In this document: positions 18,122 through 26,188 of the stretch, in pieces | How the letters are laid out: every line of letters starts with the position of its first letter | How positions within the stretch are numbered: the stretch's first letter is position 1 | Source: UBA4421 sp002704225 | Lineage (GTDB): Bacteria > Pseudomonadota > Gammaproteobacteria > Pseudomonadales > Azotimanducaceae | DNA length: 64,000 bases | Assembly: GCA_902556425.1 (NCBI GenBank) | Contig: CACDWG010000003.1 | Coordinates: 1-64,000 of the forward strand | Direction of reading: 5' to 3' | The notes under the pieces: model-generated | Database searches by the model: none | The model's input: only the letters and a program-made list of their open reading frames with translations | Told to the model about the DNA's origin: nothing | Position numbers and translations under genes: made by a program

Positions 18122-19480
18122 TTACGCGACGGGCTTCAATTGGCCTCCGTCGTCGAACAGCCGCCCAACGGCGACGGCAGAGCGCATCACGCTAGGCGTG
18201 GGGGCAATGCGAAACAAATCACCATTGCGTCCGACAAGCTGTCGCGGTACACCTGCGCGTTTGGCCAGTTCAGCGTTCGCCTGCATATGAGCCGGTTCTC
18301 CGTGTACGGGAATGGCGATATTCGGTTTCAGCCAGGCGTACAAATGGCCTAATTCCTCAGCGTTGGGGTGGCCTGAGGCATGAAGGGTTAGGTTGCTCTG
18401 GTCGGCATGAATCACGTCCACGCCGGCTGCTTCGAAGCCTGCGCCCATGGCGGCGATACGTTGTTCGTTACCGGGAATCGCTTTGGCGCTGTAAATCACG
18501 CGATCGCCCCGAGTCAGTTCCAAGATCGGATGCCGGTTCGCCGCCAAGCGCGTCAATGCCGCGCCAGGTTCCCCCTGACTGCCCGTTGCTAAAATCATCA
18601 CTTCCTGGGGCGGTAGGTAGCCCAAATCGTTGGGCGGAATCGGATCGAAGTCCTCGGCGAGGTAACCGCAGGCTTTGGCGGCCGCGGTCATGGAAAGCAA
18701 GGAGCGCCCGAGAAGACATAGGTAGCGCCCGCTTTCACTGGCGATCCGCCCGAGTGTCTGCAGACGTGCGATGTTGCTGGCGAAACAGCCGATAGCCACC
18801 CGGCCCGGACTGTCGCTGACGATGTCCAGTAAACCTTCGTACAGATCGGCCTCCGAAATCGAATGCCCAGGATTCTGTGCATTGGTGGAATCGCATACCA
18901 CCGCATCAATCGACCGCTCGCCAAGTGCCTGCCAAAGCGGCTGATCAAATCCCTCGCCAACCACCGGTGCCGGATCGATTTTCCAATCGGCGGTATGCAC
19001 GATGGTCCCTGCAGAGGTTTCGATGAGTAAGCCGTTGGTTTCAGGGGTGGAATGCGTGATCGGTAACCAGCGTAGGTTGAACGGCCCCAAGGCCAAGGAG
19101 TTTCTGGGTTCAACCACTCGTATCGGTGCACGGCAGCCCGCTTCACGGAGCTTGGGTTTCAGGACCTGCGCGGTAAAAGCGGTTGTGTAAATAGGGCATT
19201 TGAACCGGTCGGCCAAGTAAGGCAGAGCACCGATATGATCCATATGAGCATGGGTGGCGATGATACCAACAAGGTTATCCACCTGGTCGACAATAAACTG
19301 CGGATCCGGCATCTGTATTTCGTTGCCCTGCGATGTGTCTTCGAAAGTCACGCCGCAGTCGACCATGATCCACCGGCCATCGTGGCCAAACAGGTTCAGG
19401 TTCATGCCGATCTCGCCGCTACCGCCGAGGGGGATAAACCAAAGATCTTTGAGGCTGGGTGTCACAGCGTAATTCGCCAA
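18122..19480 (-). CDS. RNase J-like metallo-beta-lactamase nuclease
   Basis: A 452-residue protein of the beta-CASP/metallo-beta-lactamase ribonuclease family. Visible are GGSGEIGMNLNLF, the metal motif HAHMDHIGALPY (His77, His79, Asp81, His82), ITHSTPETNGL, HTADWKIDPAP, CDSTNAQNPG, the beta-CASP ATGSQGEPGAAL, and the closing HASGHPNAEEL and PVHGEPAHM. The overall order is that of bacterial RNase J, but without its C-terminal ~100-residue domain (usual length ~550). It starts 27 bases after the ispB stop and is likely co-transcribed. RNA processing is the family role; the actual substrate is not known. Confidence 0.83.
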   Translation of the reverse strand: MANYAVTPSLKDLWFIPLGGSGEIGMNLNLFGHDGRWIMVDCGVTFEDTSQGNEIQMPDPQFIVDQVDNLVGIIATHAHMDHIGALPYLADRFKCPIYTTAFTAQVLKPKLREAGCRAPIRVVEPRNSLALGPFNLRWLPITHSTPETNGLLIETSAGTIVHTADWKIDPAPVVGEGFDQPLWQALGERSIDAVVCDSTNAQNPGHSISEADLYEGLLDIVSDSPGRVAIGCFASNIARLQTLGRIASESGRYLCLLGRSLLSMTAAAKACGYLAEDFDPIPPNDLGYLPPQEVMILATGSQGEPGAALTRLAANRHPILELTRGDRVIYSAKAIPGNEQRIAAMGAGFEAAGVDVIHADQSNLTLHASGHPNAEELGHLYAWLKPNIAIPVHGEPAHMQANAELAKRAGVPRQLVGRNGDLFRIAPTPSVMRSAVAVGRLFDDGGQLKPVA

Positions 19481-19507
19481 TGCGCCATCAATACTCGAGG
19501 TGCCGGC

Positions 19508-20557
19508 TCAGTTCAGCCGTGACAGCGAGTAGTCGGTCAACGCATGCAAGGCCTGGCGGTAGGGACCGTCGGGGAGTGCGTCCAGTTGGGCAATTGCATG
19601 CTCGCCCTCGGCTACTGCTGCCTGACGGGTGTAGTCCAAGGCACCACAGGTTCTGACGATGTCAGAGATTTTCTCAATGCTACTGCAGGAGCGAGCGTTA
19701 ATGGCCTCCCGAATGAATGCTCGATCTTCTTGCGGGGCGGTATTCAGGGCTTGAATCAGTGGTAGCGTCAGTTTTCCTTCCGCCAAGTCATCGCCGACGT
19801 TTTTTCCCATCACCGCGGGATCGCCAGCATAGTCCAGCCAGTCGTCGATCAGTTGGTAAGCCATGCCGAAATGCAGCCCGTATTGTCGTAGCGCCGATAC
19901 GGCTTCATCGTCACCGCCAGTTGGCGACTGTTTGGCGGCAATCAACGCGCCGGTATGAGATGCCGCTTCAAACAGCAGGGCGGTCTTGCAGCGGATCACC
20001 TCGCGGTAATCGTGCTCACTCATCTCGCAATTGCCGATATTGGCCAACTGCATCACCTCGCCCTCAGCGATGGTATTGGTGGCGCGAGCCAGAACCGCCA
20101 TGACGTCGAGATTGGCCAGCTCGACCATCAACTGAAAGGCGCGGGAATACAGAAAGTCGCCGACGAGGACGCTGGGGGCATTGCCCCATTTATCGTTCGC
20201 AGTGGCGCGACCCCTGCGTAGGGCTGAGCTGTCGACCACGTCGTCATGCAGCAGAGTGGCGGTGTGTAAAAATTCGATGATCGCGGCCAGGCTGATGTGG
20301 GCATCACCCTTAAAGCCCAGCGCTTGGCTGCTGAGCAGTACCAGCATTGGACGCAAGCGTTTGCCGCCACTTTCCACGATGTATTGGCCGATTTCCTCAA
20401 CCAATGCCACATCAGAGGTCAGCCGTTGGGGGATCAACGTATTTACCTGATCGAAATCCTCTGCGACCAGCCGATAGATGTCTGCTAACGGGTTGTCGGG
20501 TATCGCGCGGCTCTGGGCCACAACGGAGCCACCAGTAGACGCTGTCATAAAGGCCAT
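19508..20557 (-). CDS. ispB: Octaprenyl-type polyprenyl diphosphate synthase
   Basis: Makes the long isoprenoid side chain of ubiquinone by chain elongation of farnesyl diphosphate. The family motifs are clear: GGKRLRPMLVLLSSQALG, the first aspartate-rich motif LLHDDVVDSSALRRGRATAN, EGEVMQLANIGN, and the second motif YQLIDDWLDYAGD followed by GKNVGDDLAEGKLTLP. The reading frame of 349 residues is longer than E. coli IspB (323), and the true start may be a few codons inside. It is in the usual gammaproteobacterial place next to rplU, though a monooxygenase gene intervenes. Confidence 0.93.
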   Translation of the reverse strand: MAFMTASTGGSVVAQSRAIPDNPLADIYRLVAEDFDQVNTLIPQRLTSDVALVEEIGQYIVESGGKRLRPMLVLLSSQALGFKGDAHISLAAIIEFLHTATLLHDDVVDSSALRRGRATANDKWGNAPSVLVGDFLYSRAFQLMVELANLDVMAVLARATNTIAEGEVMQLANIGNCEMSEHDYREVIRCKTALLFEAASHTGALIAAKQSPTGGDDEAVSALRQYGLHFGMAYQLIDDWLDYAGDPAVMGKNVGDDLAEGKLTLPLIQALNTAPQEDRAFIREAINARSCSSIEKISDIVRTCGALDYTRQAAVAEGEHAIAQLDALPDGPYRQALHALTDYSLSRLN

Positions 20558-20678
20558 CGCCCGTTGGGTGCGAAAGATAAAACTGGTGCTGGAAGCTTCA
20601 TGGGTTCTGCTGACCGTATTCCATTGTGAATTAAGGCGAACCCAAAGCCAGCATTGGCCGGGTCAGAGGGCACGCAGT

Positions 20679-20695
20679 ATAACCAGATCGGTTAT
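20679..20695. promoter_or_regulatory. 17-bp dyad ahead of monooxygenase gene
   Basis: The sequence ATAACC-agatc-GGTTAT is a perfect 6+5+6 inverted repeat lying 148 bases upstream of the monooxygenase ATG and 122 bases from the ispB start. Its size and form resemble operators of TetR-type regulators. No regulator gene is adjacent, so the assignment as an operator is inference from symmetry and position. Confidence 0.4.
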
Positions 20696-20842
20696 CAACG
20701 TCGTGGCAAATTTCTCGGTCTCGTTTGATTCTCCTCAGACACCTGACATGAGGTGGCGAAACCTCTATGTTTACAGGTTACGAAACGAAAAAAAGCGATA
20801 AGAGCGACGAGCAAACGCCCGTTCCAACGTGAGAGCCGCACG

Positions 20843-22465
20843 ATGACCCAGCCAGAAAACACAGCGCCCCTTCAGCTTGACGCCATGATCATCGGCGCGG
20901 GCGTCGGTGGCCTTTATGCGCTGCACCATTTAAGAGACAAGCTGGGTCTGGAGGTGCGGGCCTTTGACGCTGCTGGTGGTGTTGGTGGAACGTGGTGGTA
21001 CAACCGCTATCCCGGTGCTCGGGTGGATGCGCCAAGCAGCCCATTCTATGCTTATACGTTCTCCAAGGAGTTGGCGGATGAGTGGGATTGGTCGGAATCC
21101 CAGAGTACGAGCAAGCAGGTGTTGGCTTACTTGGAGTTCGTCGCTGATCGATTGGATCTGCTGCGTGACATTCAATTTAATACTTGGGTAGAAGACGCCA
21201 GCTATGACGACTCAGGCCAACGTTGGACGATTACCACTCACACCGGCGAGCGTTTTACCGCCAGATTTATGATCTGCGCTGTGGGTGCTCTGTTTGTTGC
21301 CCACAAGCCCAATTATCAGGGTATCGACGATTTTGCTGGAGAGTGCTACCACACCGGTCGCTGGCCTTACGAACCTGTCTCCTTTGAGGGCAAGCGTGTG
21401 GGGGTTATTGGTACAGGCTCTTCGGGTATTCAGGCGATACCTGAAATCGCTAAAGAGGCCGCTCACGTCACCGTGTTTCAGCGCACACCCCAATACGCTC
21501 TGCCTGCACGTAACCGCATGATGTCTCCAGAGGAAACCGCCGGCTATCGAGATGAATGGGAGACACATCGTCAGTCCATGCGTCGACGAGGCGGCTGGCC
21601 GTTCGCAACAACAAAACTGCGGGCTGCCGATGCAACTCCTGCCGAACGGCGCCAACGTTTCGAAGAAAAGTGGGCGTTGGGTGGCATCAATTTGCTGATC
21701 GACAGTTACGTTGGAGCGGTTGTTGACCCGGAGCTGAACGCGGAAATTTCCGCCTTTGTTCGGGAAAAGATCCAAGACACCGTGAACGACGCAGCCACCG
21801 CTGCGAAACTGATGCCCGATTACCACATTGGGACTAAGCGACTGATTCTCGATAACGGGTACTTTGAGACCTACAATCGCGACAACGTGTCGTTGGTAGA
21901 TTTGCGCGACGAACCCATTGAATCCTTCAATTCGTCTGGCGCTGTCACTGCTTCGTCAGAACATGCGCTCGACATGCTGGTGCTCGCTACGGGATACGAT
22001 GCCGTCAGCGGCTCCATGCTGAATTTGAATCCTCAGGGTCGAAACGGCATTCGCCTCCAAGAAAAATGGTCTGAACGGTTTGATACCAACTTTGGTATCA
22101 GTGTTGCCGGATTCCCGAACCTGTTTATGATCCATGGCCCCGGCTCGCCAGGGGTGTTTTTTTCAATGCCGTTGGGCGCCGAGTTGCAGGTGCAGTGGAT
22201 TGGCGATTGTATCGCTCATCTTCACGAGAACGGTCTGGGATCCATTGAAACCACAACCGACGCGGAAGCGGCTTGGGATGAGCAGATTCAACAGATAGCA
22301 AACAGCACCCTCTACCCGGAAACCGATTCGTGGTACCTAGGAGCCAATATCCCCGGCAAGCCGCGGCAGTTTTTGGGCCATTTGAAGGGCTCGCAATACT
22401 TCGATCAGTTGGCGGCAGTCGCCGAAGACGGCTACGACGGGTTTGTATTCGAGAAGGTTTCCTAG
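20843..22465 (+). CDS. Baeyer-Villiger monooxygenase (type I, FAD/NADPH)
   Basis: Flavin monooxygenase that inserts oxygen into ketones to give esters or lactones, using NADPH. It has 540 residues. The FAD Rossmann motif is GAGVGGLYALHHL, the next conserved block is GVGGTWWYNRYPGARVD, and the family fingerprint FAGECYHTGRWP fits FxGxxxHTxxWP. The second Rossmann motif GVIGTGSSGIQAIPEIA binds NADPH, and the late LVLATGYDAVSG and HGPGSPGVFFSM are also conserved. I took the ATG at 20843 rather than the one 30 codons upstream, whose extension is basic and unlike the family. It sits between ispB and rplU, which are usually direct neighbours. Confidence 0.92.
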   Translation: MTQPENTAPLQLDAMIIGAGVGGLYALHHLRDKLGLEVRAFDAAGGVGGTWWYNRYPGARVDAPSSPFYAYTFSKELADEWDWSESQSTSKQVLAYLEFVADRLDLLRDIQFNTWVEDASYDDSGQRWTITTHTGERFTARFMICAVGALFVAHKPNYQGIDDFAGECYHTGRWPYEPVSFEGKRVGVIGTGSSGIQAIPEIAKEAAHVTVFQRTPQYALPARNRMMSPEETAGYRDEWETHRQSMRRRGGWPFATTKLRAADATPAERRQRFEEKWALGGINLLIDSYVGAVVDPELNAEISAFVREKIQDTVNDAATAAKLMPDYHIGTKRLILDNGYFETYNRDNVSLVDLRDEPIESFNSSGAVTASSEHALDMLVLATGYDAVSGSMLNLNPQGRNGIRLQEKWSERFDTNFGISVAGFPNLFMIHGPGSPGVFFSMPLGAELQVQWIGDCIAHLHENGLGSIETTTDAEAAWDEQIQQIANSTLYPETDSWYLGANIPGKPRQFLGHLKGSQYFDQLAAVAEDGYDGFVFEKVS

Positions 22466-22484
22466 GATCAGGCCCTTGATTGCG

Positions 22485-22513
22485 TTGTAATCGGTCATTG
22501 ATACCCGTAGAAT
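22485..22513 (+). promoter_or_regulatory. Predicted sigma-70 promoter for rplU-rpmA
   Basis: TTGTAA (22485-22490), a 17-base spacer, then TAGAAT (22508-22513; five of six consensus bases), placed about 95 bases before rplU. The position just after the monooxygenase stop, and the need for strong expression of ribosomal proteins, fit. Predicted by eye only. Confidence 0.5.
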
Positions 22514-22607
22514 TTCCGGCTTCCTGAAAAGGGTGTGGCTTGTGCATAGCGGCGTCACACCGAAGATTTTATTGGTAGCGCGCTAGGTTCGTTACCCGGA
22601 GAACGAT

Positions 22608-22919
22608 ATGTTTGCAGTATTTCAAAGTGGTGGTAAGCAGCACCGCGTAAGCGAAGGGGATGTGGTCAAGCTAGAATTGCTGACTGCGGAACTCGGAGAA
22701 GAAGTGGTATTCGATAAGGTACTTTTGGTCTCCAATGGTGATGACGTGAACGTGGGCGCGCCCTTCGTTGAAACGGGCAAGGTAACAGCAGAAGTTGTGC
22801 GAACGGATCGCGCGAAAAAAATTCGCGTGATCAAGTTCAAGCGTCGCAAAGACTTTCTGCGTCGCCAAGGCCACCGTCAGTGGTTTACAGAAGTAAAAAT
22901 TACTGGGATCTCAGCGTAA
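22608..22919 (+). CDS. rplU: 50S ribosomal protein L21
   Basis: Binds 23S rRNA in the large ribosomal subunit. It has 103 residues, the standard length. FAVFQSGGKQHRVSEGD at the start and the basic RAKKIRVIKFKRRKDFLRRQ followed by GHRQWFTEVKI at the end are diagnostic. The ATG follows GGAGAACGAT. rpmA is next, separated by 122 bases, the standard pairing of these two proteins. Confidence 0.97.
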   Translation: MFAVFQSGGKQHRVSEGDVVKLELLTAELGEEVVFDKVLLVSNGDDVNVGAPFVETGKVTAEVVRTDRAKKIRVIKFKRRKDFLRRQGHRQWFTEVKITGISA

Positions 22920-23041
22920 GACCAGAGTATGCCCACCGCTCAGGTAAGGCTTTCGACGACATGCTTTCGAAAGATGACCGGGACGGGCGTAGCAGGTTTG
23001 AGAATTAAATAGTCAGTTCATAGAGAAAAGTAGAAAAGCTC

Positions 23042-23302
23042 ATGGCACATAAAAAAGCAGGCGGTAGTACTCGCAACGGTCGCGATTCAGAGTCCAAACG
23101 ACTGGGTGTGAAAAAATTTGGCGGTCAAAAGGTTCTTGCGGGGAACATCATCGTTCGTCAGCGAGGAACTAAGTTCCATCCCGGTGAGAACGTTGGCTGT
23201 GGCCGCGATCACACGCTGTTCGCGAAGGCCGATGGCGAAGTGCAGTTTACGGTGAAAGGCCATCTGCGTCGTAAGACAGTAAATATCGTGCCGGTAGCCT
23301 AA
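23042..23302 (+). CDS. rpmA: 50S ribosomal protein L27
   Basis: Large-subunit protein whose N-terminal tail reaches the peptidyl transferase centre. It has 86 residues. MAHKKAGGSTRNGRDSESKR, then LGVKKFGG and IIVRQRGTKFHPGENVGCGR, are characteristic. There is no N-terminal cleavage extension of the firmicute type, as expected in Proteobacteria. It is followed by a clear intrinsic terminator. Confidence 0.97.
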   Translation: MAHKKAGGSTRNGRDSESKRLGVKKFGGQKVLAGNIIVRQRGTKFHPGENVGCGRDHTLFAKADGEVQFTVKGHLRRKTVNIVPVA

Positions 23303-23366
23303 CACCCAGCTGCGCATCAGGTTGAAAGCCTGTCGCGCATTGAGTCAGCGGCAACACGAGCGACAC

Positions 23367-23392
23367 AAACCCCGCTACTGCGGGGTTTTTTG
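23367..23392 (+). terminator. Intrinsic terminator after rpmA
   Basis: A GC-rich stem (ACCCCGC / GCGGGGT) with a TACT loop followed by a run of six T, about 65 bases downstream of the rpmA stop and before obgE. The A-run on the left also allows pairing into the T-run. It separates the ribosomal protein unit from obgE-proB, so obgE probably has its own promoter or relies on read-through. Confidence 0.88.
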
Positions 23393-23445
23393 TATGCGCT
23401 GTCTAATCAGGTAGGGTTGGTACAGATCACACGTCAAGGTGACAC

Positions 23446-24660
23446 ATGCAGTTTATCGATGAAGCAAGCATCAGGGTACAGGCCGGTAAAGGCGGGAACG
23501 GCTGCCTGAGCTTTCGGCGCGAAAAATATGTGGAGCGTGGCGGCCCAGATGGCGGTAACGGCGGCGACGGTGGATCAGTTTATCTGATTGCCGACGAGGC
23601 GCTTAACACCCTTGTCGACTTCCGCTATCAACCTTCTTATCAGGCTCAAAACGGTCAGGGTGGTGGCAGCCGGAATAAAACCGGTGCTGGTGGAGAAGAC
23701 ATATACGTCAAGGTGCCCATGGGCACGACGATTGTGGATGAAGAAACCCAGGAAGTGTTGGGGGACCTCAACGTCGAAGGTCAGAGCTTGCTGGTGGCTG
23801 AGGGCGGTTCTCGGGGCATGGGGAATGCCACCTTCAAATCCAGTACCAACCGTGCCCCCCGTAAAACCACCCCAGGGCAGGCAGGGGATGTTCGCCGGTT
23901 GCGTTTGCAGCTCAAGCTGCTTGCCGACGTGGGTTTGCTTGGCTTACCCAATGCCGGTAAGTCGACTCTGATCGGGCAAGTGTCTGCAGCCAATCCTAAG
24001 GTTGCCGATTATCCTTTTACTACCTTGGCGCCGAGTCTTGGTGTGGTGCGAGTTGCGGCCGACGCGAGTTTTGTTATGGCGGATATACCCGGCTTGATCG
24101 TCGGGGCGGCCCAAGGCGCCGGCCTGGGAGCCCAGTTTTTGCGTCACCTGTCCCGAACCAAGGTGCTGCTGCACCTGGTCGATGTACAGCCAGAAGATCA
24201 AAGCGACCCCATCGATAACGCGTTGGCTATTGAACAAGAACTTGCTGAATACTCGGATGCGTTGATTGAGCGCCCCATATGGCTCGCGCTGTCGAAGGTG
24301 GATCAGCTGGACGACGATGCGTTGAATGATTTGCTGCAAGAAATGGAAGAAACCTTTCCCGACCGGCCGATTTACTCGATTTCGGCGCTTGGGGATATTG
24401 GCTTGGATGAGCTGAAAAACGATTTGATGAAATTCCTCACCGAGCAGCGGCTGCTCGCGGCTGAGAATCCCGATTTTGCCGAGGAGTTGGAAACACTGGA
24501 GCGCCGCATCAGTGACGACGTCTTCAGTCATTCGGAGCAAATGCGCAACCGTCGTTCCGCAGAGCTGGCGGAAAGTGACTTGGACTTGGGTTTGGACGCG
24601 GAGGACGATGACTTTGACGGGGACGAACCGGAAACTGAGGTGATCTATGTCCGAGAGTAA
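23446..24660 (+). CDS. obgE: GTPase Obg/CgtA
   Basis: Essential GTPase acting in 50S subunit assembly and the stringent response. It has 404 residues. The glycine-rich OBG domain (residues 1-159) is visible as RVQAGKGGNGCLSFRREKYV, GGPDGGNGGDGGSVYL and GGEDIYVKVPMGT. The G domain has GLPNAGKSTL (G1), a G3 beginning DIPGLIVGA, and LSKVDQLD (G4). The last ~35 residues are strongly acidic (DLDLGLDAEDDDFDGDE), as in many CgtA proteins. It overlaps proB by 14 bases. Confidence 0.96.
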   Translation: MQFIDEASIRVQAGKGGNGCLSFRREKYVERGGPDGGNGGDGGSVYLIADEALNTLVDFRYQPSYQAQNGQGGGSRNKTGAGGEDIYVKVPMGTTIVDEETQEVLGDLNVEGQSLLVAEGGSRGMGNATFKSSTNRAPRKTTPGQAGDVRRLRLQLKLLADVGLLGLPNAGKSTLIGQVSAANPKVADYPFTTLAPSLGVVRVAADASFVMADIPGLIVGAAQGAGLGAQFLRHLSRTKVLLHLVDVQPEDQSDPIDNALAIEQELAEYSDALIERPIWLALSKVDQLDDDALNDLLQEMEETFPDRPIYSISALGDIGLDELKNDLMKFLTEQRLLAAENPDFAEELETLERRISDDVFSHSEQMRNRRSAELAESDLDLGLDAEDDDFDGDEPETEVIYVRE

Positions 24661-25789
24661 TCCTGGGGTCAGTCGTGCGGACTTAGATCGGGCGCAACGC
24701 ATCGTGATCAAGGTAGGTAGCTCCTTGCTGACCAGTCTGGAGACGGGTCTGGAACGCGAAAAAATCCAGAGCTATTGCGCTGAAATAGCGCGGCTTATGC
24801 GTCTCGGTAAAGAGATCATACTGGTGTCTTCGGGTTCTATCGCCGAGGGCTGTATGCGCTTGGGCTGGAGTAGCCGGCCAGTGGAAGTGCACAGGCTGCA
24901 GGCCGCTGCCGCCGTAGGCCAAATTGGATTGATGCAGGCCTACGAGCACGCCCTCAAGGGTTTAGGCTGTGGCTCAGCCATGATTATGCTTACCCATGAA
25001 GATCTGGCCGATCGTCAGCGTTATCTGAATGCCCGTGCGACGCTGAAAACTCTGACGGATGTCTCGGTCGTGCCAATCATCAACGAAAACGACACGGTGG
25101 CCACGGACGAAATTCGCTTTGGCGACAACGACACGCTGGCCGCCTTGGTGGCGAATTTGGTGGAAGCAGATTTGCTGGTGATTTTGACAGACGTCTCCGG
25201 GTTGCTTAGCGCCGACCCCAGAATCGATCCAGCGGCGAATCGGATTGAGGCAGCCCCCGCGACAGACGATTCGCTAGCCGGATTGGCCGGTGAGGGTGCT
25301 GGTGCCCTTGGCAGGGGCGGCATGGTCACCAAAATCCGCGCCGCACGGTTAGCTGCCCGTTCTGGGGCACATACGGTTATCGCCTCGGGTCGTGAAGAGC
25401 GAGTGCTGACACGGCTGATGAATGGCGAAGATTTGGGCACGCTTTTGTATGCCGAAGTGTCTCCCATGGCCGCACGTAAGCGCTGGATTGCTGGTCAGCT
25501 GCGAGCCAAGGGCGATATCGTGATTGATGCCGGAGCGGTTAGGGCCCTTCAACAACGCGGAGTGAGCCTGTTAGCAGCGGGCATTGTTCAGTGCCGCGGC
25601 AGTTTCAGTCGGGGCGATGTCGTGCGCTGCGTGGATCAAGGCGGTACGGTGATTGCCCAAGGCCTAAGCAATTATTCTGCTGTTGAGGTCAACGCGATGA
25701 AGGGTTTGGCAAGCGACGATTACGCCGAGGTGATCGGCTATGCGGCGGAGGCAGAAGTACTGCACCGCGACAACTTGGTGCTGGTCTGA
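24647..25789 (+). CDS. proB: Glutamate 5-kinase
   Basis: First step of proline synthesis, phosphorylating glutamate with ATP; feedback-inhibited by proline in the family. It has 380 residues, with an amino acid kinase domain (VIKVGSSLLTSLETGL, LVSSGSIAEG, PIINENDTVATDEIRFGDND, LTDVSGLLSADPR, GRGGMVTKIRAARLA) and a C-terminal PUA domain (from about 280, with GQLRAKGDIVIDAGA). The ATG at 24647 lies inside the obgE end, indicating translational coupling. proA is not adjacent. Confidence 0.95.
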   Translation: MSESNPGVSRADLDRAQRIVIKVGSSLLTSLETGLEREKIQSYCAEIARLMRLGKEIILVSSGSIAEGCMRLGWSSRPVEVHRLQAAAAVGQIGLMQAYEHALKGLGCGSAMIMLTHEDLADRQRYLNARATLKTLTDVSVVPIINENDTVATDEIRFGDNDTLAALVANLVEADLLVILTDVSGLLSADPRIDPAANRIEAAPATDDSLAGLAGEGAGALGRGGMVTKIRAARLAARSGAHTVIASGREERVLTRLMNGEDLGTLLYAEVSPMAARKRWIAGQLRAKGDIVIDAGAVRALQQRGVSLLAAGIVQCRGSFSRGDVVRCVDQGGTVIAQGLSNYSAVEVNAMKGLASDDYAEVIGYAAEAEVLHRDNLVLV

Positions 25790-25808
25790 GGGCAGAGGCA
25801 ATGAGAGG

Positions 25809-25850
25809 CGCTGCGCCGCCAGTCTGAGTACTGCTACTCAACCAGCGGCG
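25809..25850. terminator. Nested hairpin between convergent proB and rpsT
   Basis: An outer stem CGCCGC (25814-25819) / GCGGCG (25845-25850) encloses an inner stem GAGTA / TACTC with a four-base loop. It lies in the 74-base gap between the stops of proB and rpsT, which face each other. There is no T-run on either side, so a bidirectional transcription stop is possible but not canonical. Confidence 0.4.
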
Positions 25851-25863
25851 TCGAAGAGAGGTT

Positions 25864-26130
25864 CTAGGCGGAAAGAGCCTTCACGCGCTTGTTCAAACGG
25901 GACTTTTGCCGAGCCGCCTGATTCTTATGCATGATGCCCTTGGAGACCATTTTGTCTATGATCGGCATGGCCTGAGAAAGCGCGGTACCGGCGGCTTCTG
26001 CATCGTTGGATTCAACGGCGCCATGGACTCGTTTGATGTAGGTACGAACCATGGATCGTTGACTTGCGTTATGCGCCCGGCGCTTTTCCGATTGCTTTGC
26101 GCGCTTGCGTGCTTGTGGACTGTTAGCCAA
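25864..26130 (-). CDS. rpsT: 30S ribosomal protein S20, TTG start
   Basis: Small-subunit protein binding the 5' region of 16S rRNA. It has 88 residues. The start ANSPQARKRAKQSEKRRAHN, the centre MIDKM and the end GIMHKNQAARQKSRLNKRVKAL match S20. Translation begins at TTG (minus strand 26128-26130), with AGGAG eight bases upstream. E. coli rpsT also uses UUG, where the weak start is tied to autoregulation by S20. It is divergent from murJ, as in Pseudomonas. Confidence 0.95.
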   Translation of the reverse strand: MANSPQARKRAKQSEKRRAHNASQRSMVRTYIKRVHGAVESNDAEAAGTALSQAMPIIDKMVSKGIMHKNQAARQKSRLNKRVKALSA

Positions 26131-26188
26131 GGTAGCTCCTCGTGGGGACCAAAAAAATGAGGCGGGAGGATGCCGTCGCGTCGCGAAG

